Of a DNA stretch of 64,000 nt, positions 63,531 to 64,000 are shown piece after piece. Origin of the DNA: Quillaja saponaria (Eukaryota; Streptophyta; Magnoliopsida; Fabales; Quillajaceae); the NCBI GenBank assembly GCA_029379385.1, contig CM055609.1, positions 3,968,001 to 4,032,000 on the forward strand, read 5' to 3'. Position 1 is the first letter of the stretch. Each line of letters opens with the position of its first letter. The notes under the pieces were generated by a model. That model worked only from the letters and a program-made list of their open reading frames with translations. It made no database searches and was not told the DNA's origin. Both the position numbers and the translations under genes were made by a program.

Positions 63531-64000
63531 GTACATCTCTCTTACTTGTCGCACCCCCCTCCGCACATCTTTTCATATTATGGACAAAATGAGGACTTTG
63601 TAAAACCAACCAACCAACTAGGATACATGTTTAACAACATATACCATGAACATGTTCTCATCCTTAGCATTGTAAGGTCAGTAACATAAGATCGACGAAT
63701 GGAGGACTAGATGTTTACCTAGAAGGACATTAAAATATCTGATTCACAAGAAATTCCTTCTTGCACATGTTTTGAACTAAATAACCACACAATGGCATGG
63801 GATCTGACATGTGATGCCAGTATGGTTCATTATAACTATCCAAATATAGAGGGGCAAAACAGACAGTTACTCTACATTGCTGACTTTAACAATAGTAGTA
63901 TGGTGCTAAGCCTTGTAAAATGAAACCCATGTGTCTCTGTTCAGTCTTTACTGGTGTAGTTGTTTTGTTATATGAGGTGTTTATTTTTGTGATATGCAAT
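63531..64000 (+). other. Presumed last intron(s) of ClpX at the right edge
   Basis: The visible exon 13 ends at AATGTG|GTACAT and the family continues for a few dozen residues. I see no matching exon in this stretch, so it is read as intron sequence. Confidence 0.5.

Noticed and set aside
1..64000. tRNA, rRNA, CRISPR arrays, prokaryotic or viral genes
   Set aside because: I found no tRNA-like B box with a matching cloverleaf, no rRNA segment, no spaced repeats of CRISPR type and no viral coding region; the window is ordinary plant nuclear DNA.

Overview
This is a gene-bearing segment of a nuclear genome from a flowering plant, most likely a eudicot. The evidence is multi-exon genes with GT-AG introns, AT-rich introns and spacers, and plant-specific families: a chloroplast MEP-pathway enzyme, methionine S-methyltransferase, a zinc-finger homeodomain factor and a DUF647/RUS protein. 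I cannot name the species.

Layout, left to right. (1) 394-671 (+): the last two exons of a gene entering from the left, perhaps STICHEL-like. (2) 1214-5653 (-): ISPD/MCT, 12 exons. (3) 6093-6308 (+): NDUFB3/B12 subunit of mitochondrial complex I, divergent from ISPD across a 439-base shared promoter, with a probable spliced 3' UTR reaching about 8260. (4) About 8500-12275: a 3.8-kb degenerate hexameric telomere-like array, with internal higher-order repeats and a diverged direct repeat on both sides. (5) About 12960-13503: a tandem duplication carrying two G-boxes. (6) 13647-23718 (+): methionine S-methyltransferase, 12 exons. (7) 25133-25702 (+): intronless ER small heat-shock protein with heat-shock elements and a TATA box. 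(8) 27346-36379 (+): SART3/Prp24-like U4/U6 snRNP recycling factor (EMB140 type), 16 exons, with two anomalies at its 3' end. (9) 36380-45726: a long AT-rich spacer with no gene found. (10) 45727-46563 (+): intronless ZHD3/ZHD4-type transcription factor. (11) 50249-55361 (-): RUS6 (DUF647), 13 exons. (12) 57299 to beyond 63530 (+): mitochondrial ClpX, 13 exons visible, running off the right end.

The genes are not an operon. Their order is still informative: from memory of Arabidopsis locus numbers, one set (STICHEL, ISPD, B12, ZHD) matches a block near At2g0248x-0254x, and the other (MMT, RUS6, ClpX) matches At5g4981x-4984x. The two sets interleave here, as expected if this region keeps an ancestral order that was split by genome duplication and gene loss in Arabidopsis.

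The items most worth a second look are the hexameric array with its nested repeat structure, the broken donor and the frameshift (or donor switch) at the 3' end of SART3, the three GC-AG introns sharing the donor GCAAGT, and the palindromic site II cluster in the ISPD/B12 promoter. I found no wholly new multi-gene system.
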